Shown: in pieces, positions 1-5,326 of the stretch
Layout of the letters: each line of letters opens with the position of its first letter
How positions within the stretch are numbered: the stretch's first letter is position 1
NCBI GenBank assembly: GCA_017420825.1
Contig: JAFQNU010000206.1
Span: forward strand, 1 to 6,385
Length of the DNA stretch: 6,385 nt
DNA from: Clostridia bacterium
GTDB lineage: Bacteria > Bacillota > Clostridia > UBA1381
Direction of reading: 5' to 3'
Program-made: the position numbers and the translations under genes
Notes under the pieces: generated by a model
Database searches by the model: none
What the model saw: the letters and a program-made list of their open reading frames with translations, nothing else
What the model was told of the DNA's origin: nothing

Positions 1-299
1 AAAGTAATATTTTGATTGCGTATCCGTTAAACAGCCAGTATAAAAATCTGAAAGGAAAAATCGTAGTTCCAAAGGCATATGATATAGCAACATGGGGTAA
101 AGAAGAAAATTGCAGTGCAGCAGATAATGACATATTTTTCTACGGAGACGGTGAGCTGTTACATAAGGCAACAGCAGTTAATTCCTCAATGCCTTTCAGC
201 TTTGATATAGATGTTTCAGGGGTAAATCAATTGACGGTGAAGATAAAAGGAGACAATAAATCACACATTGCACTCACGGATTTGGCTTTATATAAATAA
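1..299 (+). CDS. 3' end of a protein with a C-terminal NPCBM-like carbohydrate-binding domain (partial)
   Basis: The reading frame is open from the left edge of the window (first whole codon at 3-5) to TAA at 297-299, so the true start lies outside. The last ~98 residues look like the NPCBM/NEW2 fold: YKNLKGKIVV, then DIFFYGDGELLHKA, then FDIDVSGVNQLTVKIKGD, and a final short beta strand ending in ALYK. In that family the motif order is 'GKYKTLSGKIGV ... VYGDGKLLY ... VDVTGVKELRLVV'. NPCBM modules bind carbohydrate and often sit at the end of secreted glycosidases, or of clostridial surface proteins that also carry a stalk (copper-amine-oxidase-N-like) domain. The catalytic or main part is not visible, so the function of the whole protein cannot be given. 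A terminator follows directly, so this is the last gene of its unit. Domain call moderately sure, protein identity unknown. Confidence 0.7.
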   Translation, partial: SNILIAYPLNSQYKNLKGKIVVPKAYDIATWGKEENCSAADNDIFFYGDGELLHKATAVNSSMPFSFDIDVSGVNQLTVKIKGDNKSHIALTDLALYK

Positions 300-304
300 T
301 AAAG

Positions 305-331
305 ACGGTTGAACGAGTTTCGTTCAACCGT
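305..331. terminator. bidirectional intrinsic terminator between convergent genes
   Basis: A perfect 12-bp inverted repeat (305-316 pairs with 320-331, core CGGTTGAACG) with a 3-nt loop GTT lies between the stop of the NPCBM gene (299) and the stop of nfnB (336). On the plus strand it is followed by TTTCATT. On the minus strand it is followed by CTTTATTATT. The U-tracts are broken, but the stem is strong and the position between two convergent gene ends fits a terminator used by both. Confidence 0.85.
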
Positions 332-335
332 TTCA

Positions 336-1721
336 TTATCTTAGCTTTTCATCAATTGCCTTTGCGGCGGTTTTTCCTGCGCCCATTGCAAGGATAACCG
401 TTGCCGCACCTGTTACAACATCGCCTCCTGCGTACACAAGCGGTTTTGATGTTGCACCCGATTCATCTGTTACAATACAGCCTCTTTTATTTGTTTCAAG
501 ACCGTCGGTTGTTTTCTTGATAAGTGGATTGGGAGTTTGACCGATAGAAACAATTGCAGTATCTATATCAACTATTTCGTTGGAGCCTTCTATCGGAACA
601 GGCTTTCGTCTGCCACCCTCGTCAGGCTCGTCAAGCTTCATTGAAATCAGCTCAACACCTGTTAATTTTCCTTTCTCATCACCGATAAAGCGAGTAGGAT
701 TTTTTAAAAGCATAAATATAATGCCCTCTTCCTCTGCATGCATAACCTCTTCAAACCTTGCAGGAAGCTCTTCCTTACCACGACGGTAGATTATATAAAC
801 ATTTTCAGCACCAAGTCTTTTTGCTGAACGTGCGGCATCCATAGCGACATTGCCGCCTCCGAATACAGCTACATTTTTACCCACATAAACAGGTGTGTCA
901 TATTCGGGGAATTTATAACCCTTCATGAGATTAATTCTTGTTAAAAACTCGTTTGCAGAATACACTCCGTTTAAAGCTTCGCCCTCAATTCCCATAAATG
1001 AAGGCAAGCCTGCGCCTGTGCCTATGTAAACAGCGTCATATCCAAATTCATCAAAAAGCTCATCAACAAGGATAGTTTTTCCTATAATTACATTTGTCTC
1101 AATTTTAACTCCCATTTTAACAAGCTTGTCAATTTCCTTTTGTACGATATCCTTGGGGAGTCTGAACTCCGGTATTCCGTACATTAAAACACCGCCTGCT
1201 GTGTGAAAGGCTTCATAAATGGTAACATCATAACCAAGCTTAGCCAAATCACCTGCGGCCGTAAGTCCTGAAGGGCCTGAACCGATTACGGCAACTTTTT
1301 TGCCGTTGGGCTTTGGAATATCAATTGCTGTATCCCCTGATTGCAGATGTCTGTCCGCAACAAATCGCTCCAGTCTGCCGATTGCAACACTCTCGCCCTT
1401 AATTCCTCTGACACATCTTGACTCGCACTGCCTTTCCTGTGGACAAACTCTTCCGCAAACTGCAGGGAGTGAGTTGGTTTCGGTGATTTTTTTGTATGCT
1501 CCCTCAAAATCCCTGTCTAGAATAAGCCTGATAAAATCAGGAATTTTAACCGCAACGGGACAACCCTCCATACAGGCGGGATTTTTACAGTTCAAGCATC
1601 TTTGTGCCTCGTCAAGTGCCATTTCCTCGGTGTAACCGCAGGTGACCTCAAAAAAGTTTTTGTTTCTTACGTCCGCCGCTTGTTCGGGCATAGGATTTTT
1701 CTTTAAAGACATATTAGGCAT
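336..1721 (-). CDS. nfnB: NfnB, NADP(H)-binding large subunit of NADH-dependent reduced ferredoxin:NADP+ oxidoreductase
   Basis: 461 aa, close to the usual ~460 for NfnB (NfnL/SudA). Known role of the family: with NfnA it forms a soluble flavin-based bifurcating enzyme that couples NADPH to NADH plus reduced ferredoxin, reversibly. Visible in order: two iron-sulfur Cys sets, C42/C45/C50/C54 (C-x2-C-x4-C-x3-C) and C89/C93/C99/C103 (C-x3-C-x5-C-x3-C); an FAD dinucleotide fold VIGSGPSG at ~145-152; a second dinucleotide fold VFGGGNVAMDAA at ~286-297 followed by YRR (312-314), which suits the NADP phosphate; and a C-terminal YAGGDVVTGAATV flavin motif at ~430-442. The start at 1721 has AAAGGG 7 nt upstream; Met4 is a less well-placed alternative. 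It lies 18 nt after nfnA, in one operon. The same fold is GltD, the small subunit of glutamate synthase, and databases often label NfnB as GltA/GltD. The adjacent nfnA and the absence of a gltB-like large subunit in the window favour NfnB. Confidence 0.9.
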   Translation of the reverse strand: MPNMSLKKNPMPEQAADVRNKNFFEVTCGYTEEMALDEAQRCLNCKNPACMEGCPVAVKIPDFIRLILDRDFEGAYKKITETNSLPAVCGRVCPQERQCESRCVRGIKGESVAIGRLERFVADRHLQSGDTAIDIPKPNGKKVAVIGSGPSGLTAAGDLAKLGYDVTIYEAFHTAGGVLMYGIPEFRLPKDIVQKEIDKLVKMGVKIETNVIIGKTILVDELFDEFGYDAVYIGTGAGLPSFMGIEGEALNGVYSANEFLTRINLMKGYKFPEYDTPVYVGKNVAVFGGGNVAMDAARSAKRLGAENVYIIYRRGKEELPARFEEVMHAEEEGIIFMLLKNPTRFIGDEKGKLTGVELISMKLDEPDEGGRRKPVPIEGSNEIVDIDTAIVSIGQTPNPLIKKTTDGLETNKRGCIVTDESGATSKPLVYAGGDVVTGAATVILAMGAGKTAAKAIDEKLR

Positions 1722-1739
1722 GAAATTTCCCTTTCTAAA

Positions 1740-2573
1740 TTACAATGTATCTCTTACTCGACATTTGTGCAGTGATTTTTGTTCATATTCCTTAAACATA
1801 TGCTGTCTGTTAATTGCTGTTTCCCAATCTATGAGATGACCGTCAAAATCAGGGCCGTCAACGCACGCAAATTTTGTCTCTCCGCCCACAATAACTCTGC
1901 AGCCGCCGCACATTCCCGTTCCGTCTATCATGATAGGGTTCATTGAAACGGTAGTGTGAATGTTATATTCCTTTGTAACATTGCAAACAGCACGCATCAT
2001 AGGTAATGGCCCGATTGCAATAACCTCATCAAATTTTTCGCCCGACAAAAGCTCTTCCTTTAATCTGTCGGTAACAAAGCCCTGTGTACCATTTGAGCCG
2101 TCGTCTGTGGTAATAACAAGCTTGTCAGATACTAAACCAAGCTCGTTTTCAAGAATTATTAAATCCTTAGTCTTGAAGCCTGAAATAACCGTAACATCAG
2201 CACCGAGTTTTTTTAGTTTTTTCGCCTGCGGATACGCAATAGCACAGCCAAGACCTCCGCCAATTACACATACCTTTTTTAAACCGTCAAGCTTTGTAGG
2301 CATTCCAAGAGGTCCTGCAAAGTCTAAAATGCAGTCGCCCTCCGAAAGCTCAGACAACTGTTTTGTTGTCTTTCCGAGAGTTTGAACAATTATTGTAACA
2401 GTTCCCGCATCCTTGTCAAAGTCTGAAATAGTGAAGGGAACTCGTTCTCCGTATTCGTCAATTCTCAAAATAATAAACTGACCCGGCTGGGCACGTCTTG
2501 CAACTAACGGTGCCTCAACCGTCATTAAAAATATCTGAGAATTTAATTCTTCTTTTTTTAATATTTTATACAT
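1740..2573 (-). CDS. nfnA: NfnA, FAD/[2Fe-2S] NAD(H)-binding small subunit of NADH-dependent reduced ferredoxin:NADP+ oxidoreductase
   Basis: 277 aa, the usual NfnA (NfnS/SudB) length, in the ferredoxin reductase superfamily next to PyrK (dihydroorotate dehydrogenase electron-transfer subunit). Visible: the N-terminal FAD-binding barrel with ERVPFTIS at 43-50, the NAD-binding glycine motif VIGGGLGCA at ~103-111, and a C-terminal iron-sulfur segment with D217, C222, C225 and C237 (D-x4-C-x2-C-x11-C). PyrK has Cys at the first position. Solved NfnA structures are known for an Asp plus three Cys around the [2Fe-2S] cluster, so D217 supports NfnA over PyrK. The protein is soluble, with no signal peptide. 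The start at 2573 fits the family N-terminus (MYKILKKEELN), but its best Shine-Dalgarno match, AAAGG (2586-2590), is 12 nt upstream, which is long. It is the first gene of the nfnAB operon. Confidence 0.93.
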   Translation of the reverse strand: MYKILKKEELNSQIFLMTVEAPLVARRAQPGQFIILRIDEYGERVPFTISDFDKDAGTVTIIVQTLGKTTKQLSELSEGDCILDFAGPLGMPTKLDGLKKVCVIGGGLGCAIAYPQAKKLKKLGADVTVISGFKTKDLIILENELGLVSDKLVITTDDGSNGTQGFVTDRLKEELLSGEKFDEVIAIGPLPMMRAVCNVTKEYNIHTTVSMNPIMIDGTGMCGGCRVIVGGETKFACVDGPDFDGHLIDWETAINRQHMFKEYEQKSLHKCRVRDTL

Positions 2574-2608
2574 AAGAGTATATAGCCTTTCATTAGTTTA
2601 ATATTTAT

Positions 2609-2637
2609 ATGATATTCCAAAACACAAGAAAAGTCAA
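2609..2637 (-). promoter_or_regulatory. sigma-A-type promoter of nfnAB
   Basis: Reading the minus strand, TTGACT (2637-2632) is followed by a 17-nt spacer and TATCAT (2614-2609). Each hexamer matches 5 of 6 bases of the sigma-A consensus and the spacing is ideal. Transcription would start near 2602, giving a short leader of about 28 nt before the nfnA start at 2573, with no sign of a riboswitch on this side. Confidence 0.75.
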
Positions 2638-2780
2638 TAGGCAAATCCCCGATTTTGTGCATTGCAACAGCAACATATTTGTGTTATTTTAATGTAAAAG
2701 CGCAAATATACATAGTAAGAATGGCAAATTATTATATGTGTTGCATACAAAATTTGAAAGAAAAGAGTAAAATTATGTCA
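2638..2780. other. AT-rich upstream part of the nfnA-gdhA divergent region, no gene seen
   Basis: Between the nfnAB promoter and the CodY-like site I see no supported ORF or RNA gene. One weak plus-strand promoter-like pair, TTGCAA (2663-2668) and TATTTT (2685-2690) with a 16-nt spacer, is present but has no clear gene to serve besides gdhA. AACACAA (2620-2626) and TTGTGTT (2679-2685) are complementary but far apart. Confidence 0.4.
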
Positions 2781-2795
2781 AAAATTCAGATAATT
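2781..2795. promoter_or_regulatory. CodY-box-like palindrome upstream of gdhA (tentative)
   Basis: AAAATTCAGATAATT matches the palindromic CodY box AATTTTCWGAAAATT at 12 of 15 positions. It lies 33 bp upstream of the gdhA -35 hexamer, inside the divergent region shared with nfnAB. CodY is a branched-chain amino acid/GTP sensor that controls nitrogen genes in many Firmicutes. Three-mismatch matches are common by chance in AT-rich DNA, and nothing here shows that the organism has CodY, so this is only a candidate. Confidence 0.25.
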
Positions 2796-2821
2796 TTCAA
2801 ATAAAGGTAATTTTTTTGAAA
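2795..2821. repeat. 7-bp inverted repeat just upstream of the gdhA promoter
   Basis: TTTCAAA (2795-2801) and TTTGAAA (2815-2821) form a perfect inverted repeat with a 13-nt spacer, ending 7 bp before the gdhA -35 hexamer (2829). The half-site centres are 20 bp apart, about two helical turns, which would suit a dimeric regulator on one face of the DNA. The sequence is AT-rich, so chance is a real alternative. Confidence 0.25.
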
Positions 2822-2828
2822 TATCCTC

Positions 2829-2857
2829 TTGCGTTCGTTGCAAAACAGTGCTATAAT
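2829..2857 (+). promoter_or_regulatory. sigma-A-type promoter of gdhA with extended -10
   Basis: TTGCGT (2829-2834), a 17-nt spacer, then a perfect TATAAT (2852-2857) preceded by TG at 2849-2850, which makes an extended -10 (TGCTATAAT). The expected transcription start is near 2864, leaving a leader of about 124 nt before the preferred gdhA start at 2988. The -35 is weaker than consensus, which the extended -10 can offset and which leaves room for an activator. Confidence 0.8.
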
Positions 2858-2863
2858 ATTCTA

Positions 2864-2987
2864 TACATATTAATACATTGCCTGTACCTGATTTCCTCCG
2901 AAACCGGACACAGGTTATATTCTTACCGTCTCCCGTGGTAAGAAGAAAAATAAAATGCCGTACGGGGCGGCGGAATGGAGTTTTTTT
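2864..2987 (+). promoter_or_regulatory. structured 5' leader of gdhA, candidate cis-regulatory RNA
   Basis: The predicted untranslated leader can fold into two hairpins. Hairpin 1 uses CCTGT/ACAGG (2881-2885 with 2910-2914), or alternatively ACCTG/CAGGT (2886-2890 with 2911-2915), around an inner TCCG-AAAC-CGGA stem (2897-2908). Hairpin 2 is a perfect 8-bp stem, TTCTTACC/GGTAAGAA (2920-2927 with 2937-2944), with a 9-nt loop. That loop contains CCCGT (2932-2936), complementary to ACGGG (2962-2966), and CTCC (2930-2933), complementary to the Shine-Dalgarno GGAG (2977-2980). This could form a pseudoknot or hide the ribosome site. No U-tract terminator follows hairpin 2, so any control would more likely act on translation. 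I do not recognise a known riboswitch class. Confidence 0.4.
2972..2980 (+). promoter_or_regulatory. ribosome binding site that decides the gdhA start
   Basis: GGAATGGAG ends 7 nt before ATG 2988. The in-frame ATG at 2955 has only a weak AGAAGA upstream and would add 11 residues (MPYGAAEWSFF) made from this Shine-Dalgarno region itself. The start at 2988 is therefore preferred. Confidence 0.8.
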
Positions 2988-4331
2988 ATGTCATACATTG
3001 AAAGAGTTCTTGAAGACTTGAAAAAGAAAAACGCAGAACAGGCTGAATTTATTCAGGCAGCAACAGAGGTTTTGGAGAGCCTTGCTCCCGTAATCGAAAA
3101 GCACCCTGAATATGAAAAGGCTGCATTACTTGAGAGAATAGTAGAGCCTGAGAGACAGATTATGTTCAGAGTTCCCTGGGTGGACGACAACGGAAACGTT
3201 CAGGTTAACAGAGGATATCGTGTTCAGTTTAACAGTGCAATCGGACCTTACAAGGGCGGTTTGAGATTTGCTCCGAACGTATATCTTGGAATTATCAAGT
3301 TCCTTGGCTTTGAGCAGATTTTCAAAAACAGTCTTACAGGCTTGCCAATCGGTGGCGGTAAGGGCGGTGCTGATTTTGACCCAACAGGCAAATCAGACGC
3401 AGAAATTATGAGATTTTGTCAGTCATTCATGACCGAGCTTTACAGACATATCGGTGCTGAAACAGATGTTCCTGCAGGTGACCTTGGTGTTGGTGCAAAG
3501 GAAATCGGATATATGTTCGGTCAGTATAAGAGACTCAAAAACGTATATGAGGGCGTTTTGACAGGTAAGGGCTTGTCATACGGCGGTTTGAAGGGCAGAA
3601 CAGAGGCAACAGGCTACGGTATCGTATTCTTTGCAAGAGAAATGCTCAAGCACTTTGGTGAAGAGTTAAAGGGTAAAGAGGTTGTAGTATCAGGCTTTGG
3701 TAACGTTTCATGGGGAACAGTTCAAAAGCTCAACCAGCTTGGCGCTAAGGTTGTTACAATTTCAGGCCCTGACGGTTACATATATGACCCTGACGGTGTT
3801 TCAACAAAGGAAAAGGAAGATTTCATGCTTGAATTGAGAGCATCAGGCAAAAATATCTGTGCTCCTTATGCTGAAAAGTTCCCGAATGCTAAATTCTTCC
3901 CCGGTGAAAAGCCATGGGGTGTTAAAGCTGATTTGTATATTCCTTGTGCAACTCAGAATGAAATCACAATGAAGGAAGCAGAAATCATGGTCAAGAACGG
4001 CTGTAAGTTCCTTTGCGAAGGCTCAAATATGCCTACAACAAACGATGCAATGGCATACTTGCAGAAGAACGGCGTAGTTTTAGGACCTTCAAAGGCTGCA
4101 AATGCAGGCGGTGTTGCTTGTTCATGTATCGAAATGGGACAGAATGCAGGTCACACAGTATTCTCACCCGAACAGGTATATGCTCAGCTTGAGAATATCA
4201 TGGTTAATATCCATGACAGTGCAGCTAAAGCATCAGAAGAGTTCGGTCTTGGCTATAACCTTGTTGCAGGTGCAAACATTGCAGGATTTATCAAGGTTGC
4301 AGAGGCTATGATGGCTCAGGGTATCTGCTAA
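2988..4331 (+). CDS. gdhA: glutamate dehydrogenase, hexameric clostridial/bacterial type
   Basis: 447 aa from ATG 2988, the usual length of the ~50-kDa hexameric enzymes. It interconverts 2-oxoglutarate plus ammonium with glutamate, using NAD(H) or NADP(H), in the cytoplasm. The N-terminal substrate domain carries K89 (GPYKGG), K113 (FKNSL), the catalytic lysine K125 (PIGGGKGG) and D165 (PAGD), matching the known active-site residues of C. symbiosum GDH. The nucleotide-binding domain has GFGNVSWG at 236-243. The C-terminal part has NAGGVACS, whose S379 corresponds to the glutamate-binding serine of that enzyme, and ends GYNLVAGANIAGF...MMAQGI, as in clostridial GDHs. The SGPDGYIYDP segment (259-268) resembles the NAD-linked C. 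symbiosum enzyme, but cofactor choice cannot be settled by eye. The gene stands alone between its own promoter and terminator, divergent from nfnAB, and has a long structured leader. Confidence 0.97.
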   Translation: MSYIERVLEDLKKKNAEQAEFIQAATEVLESLAPVIEKHPEYEKAALLERIVEPERQIMFRVPWVDDNGNVQVNRGYRVQFNSAIGPYKGGLRFAPNVYLGIIKFLGFEQIFKNSLTGLPIGGGKGGADFDPTGKSDAEIMRFCQSFMTELYRHIGAETDVPAGDLGVGAKEIGYMFGQYKRLKNVYEGVLTGKGLSYGGLKGRTEATGYGIVFFAREMLKHFGEELKGKEVVVSGFGNVSWGTVQKLNQLGAKVVTISGPDGYIYDPDGVSTKEKEDFMLELRASGKNICAPYAEKFPNAKFFPGEKPWGVKADLYIPCATQNEITMKEAEIMVKNGCKFLCEGSNMPTTNDAMAYLQKNGVVLGPSKAANAGGVACSCIEMGQNAGHTVFSPEQVYAQLENIMVNIHDSAAKASEEFGLGYNLVAGANIAGFIKVAEAMMAQGIC

Positions 4332-4346
4332 TTATATAACAAAAAT

Positions 4347-4384
4347 CGGTTGCCATACAATTTGTACGGCAACCGTATTTTTTT
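4347..4384. terminator. bidirectional intrinsic terminator between gdhA and the membrane-anchored deacetylase gene
   Basis: CGGTTGCC (4347-4354) pairs with GGCAACCG (4368-4375). After an A-C mismatch, TACA/TGTA (4356-4359 with 4363-4366) closes a 3-nt loop. On the plus strand a run of seven T follows (4378-4384), a strong terminator for gdhA. On the minus strand the stem is followed by ATTTTTG, enough to serve the deacetylase gene that ends at 4383. Confidence 0.92.
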
Positions 4385-5240
4385 AGATATTATCTATGGT
4401 ATCAAACACATATCCTTGTGAAATAAGATACTCAATAACTTCCGCAAGTGTTTCAGGGGTTATTTTTTTTGCAAGTGCGTCATGGAGAAGAATTACCGAG
4501 TCCTCCTGTCCTCTTGTTGTAGATTTTATGGTTTTCATAATTTGTTCGTATGTCGGGGTTGATGTTTCTGCATCACCTGTCATGGAGTTCCAGTCACAGT
4601 AACGGAATTTATTTTCGTTTAAGAGTAGCTTGTATTCCTGTTTTTGCGGACCGTATTTTCCGGTGTCAAAGCCGCCGCCCGGAAAACGAAAAATTTTCGG
4701 GTAATCATCACGTTTTACTATCCCGTTAATTAATTCCTGTGTTTTGTTGACTTGATTCATAAAGCCATCCTTATCCGCATATAATTCACTGTAATTATGT
4801 GAATATGAGTGATTTGCAAGAAGGTGTCCCTCGTCATAAATTCTGCGTGCAACATGGGAATTTTTCTCAATCAGAGTACCGACCATAAAAAAGGTTGCCT
4901 TGATGTTATACTTTCTCAGAATATCAAGCACACGTACAGTAACGGTTTCATTAGGGCCGTCATCAAAGGTCAGATAAGCAGTCTTTACCCCGTCACCCCT
5001 TTTTAAGTCCTTCATCATATCGTCGTTTTTTGGCGGTGGTTCGGGATATACATATCCGTTAAAGATAAATTGTGTCGGTTCCTTGGAATTATTTTTAAAA
5101 TTTGTAAAAATACCCTTTACACAAAGAATAAAAACAGTTATAATAATCAAGGAAAGCACAAAAAGTATCAAATTATTTTTGATTTTTCGTTTTCGCTTGT
5201 TATTGCGGAGTTGACGTTTAAAATTCAGTTCGGACGACAT
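4383..5240 (-). CDS. membrane-anchored NodB-family polysaccharide deacetylase
   Basis: 285 aa from ATG 5240. Residues 1-22 are very basic (KRKRKIK), followed by a hydrophobic segment at ~23-43: an N-in signal anchor that puts the enzyme outside the membrane. The carbohydrate esterase family 4 (NodB) domain covers ~86-283, with motif 1 TFDDGP (91-96; D93 catalytic base, D94 metal ligand), motif 2 HSYSH (144-148; metal histidines), motif 3 RFPGGG (185-190), motif 4 DWNS (216-219) and motif 5 LLHD (251-254; catalytic His). All key residues are present, so it should be an active metal-dependent N-deacetylase, probably acting on peptidoglycan GlcNAc or MurNAc. The exact substrate is not readable. 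The frame stays open up to an ATG at 5360, but a good promoter (5272-5300) lies inside that extension and AGAGG sits 8 nt before 5240, so 5240 is chosen. Confidence 0.92.
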   Translation of the reverse strand: MSSELNFKRQLRNNKRKRKIKNNLILFVLSLIIITVFILCVKGIFTNFKNNSKEPTQFIFNGYVYPEPPPKNDDMMKDLKRGDGVKTAYLTFDDGPNETVTVRVLDILRKYNIKATFFMVGTLIEKNSHVARRIYDEGHLLANHSYSHNYSELYADKDGFMNQVNKTQELINGIVKRDDYPKIFRFPGGGFDTGKYGPQKQEYKLLLNENKFRYCDWNSMTGDAETSTPTYEQIMKTIKSTTRGQEDSVILLHDALAKKITPETLAEVIEYLISQGYVFDTIDNI

Positions 5241-5248
5241 ATAATACA

Positions 5249-5253
5249 CCTCT
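5249..5253 (-). promoter_or_regulatory. ribosome binding site deciding the start of the membrane-anchored deacetylase
   Basis: AGAGG on the minus strand lies 8 nt before ATG 5240. The longer start at 5360 would lie upstream of the promoter at 5272-5300 and inside the divergent gene, so it is unlikely. Confidence 0.75.
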
Positions 5254-5271
5254 TCATTGCATGGTAACATA

Positions 5272-5300
5272 ATTATACAACAAAAATCGATTAATTTCAA
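5272..5300 (-). promoter_or_regulatory. sigma-A-type promoter of the membrane-anchored deacetylase gene
   Basis: On the minus strand, TTGAAA (5300-5295), a 17-nt spacer and a perfect TATAAT (5277-5272). The predicted transcript starts near 5265 and has a leader of about 25 nt. This looks like a vegetative promoter, so this deacetylase is probably made during growth. It lies in the 86-bp gap shared with the divergent PdaA-like gene. Confidence 0.8.
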
Positions 5301-5326
5301 CAAAAAAATTATAATCGGAGGCAATA

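Noticed and set aside
1300..1635. 111-codon open frame on the plus strand
   Set aside because: Antisense to the iron-sulfur region of nfnB, with no ribosome site and no recognisable domain.
336..1721. Glutamate synthase small subunit (GltD)
   Set aside because: No GltB is present in the window, and the preceding NfnA gene with its Asp/Cys3 cluster motif makes NfnB the better call.
1960..2385. 141-codon open frame on the plus strand
   Set aside because: It lies entirely antisense to nfnA, whose family match is clear; Ser/Pro/Phe-rich composition is typical of a reverse-frame shadow.
1740..2573. Dihydroorotate dehydrogenase electron-transfer subunit (PyrK)
   Set aside because: The first cluster ligand is Asp rather than Cys, there is no pyrD beside it, and it pairs with NfnB.
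2775..2804. Nine-codon ORF (MSKIQIIFK) in the divergent region
   Set aside because: It lies upstream of the gdhA promoter, has no clear ribosome site and would be expected by chance.
2955..2987. 11-codon N-terminal extension of GdhA from ATG 2955
   Set aside because: Weak ribosome site, and the extension encodes the Shine-Dalgarno of the ATG at 2988, which gives the normal family length.
5310..5315. Perfect TATAAT on the plus strand before the PdaA-like gene
   Set aside because: Transcription would begin at about 5322, inside the spacer after the ribosome site, so it could not include a usable GGAGG; the -35 position is also poor.
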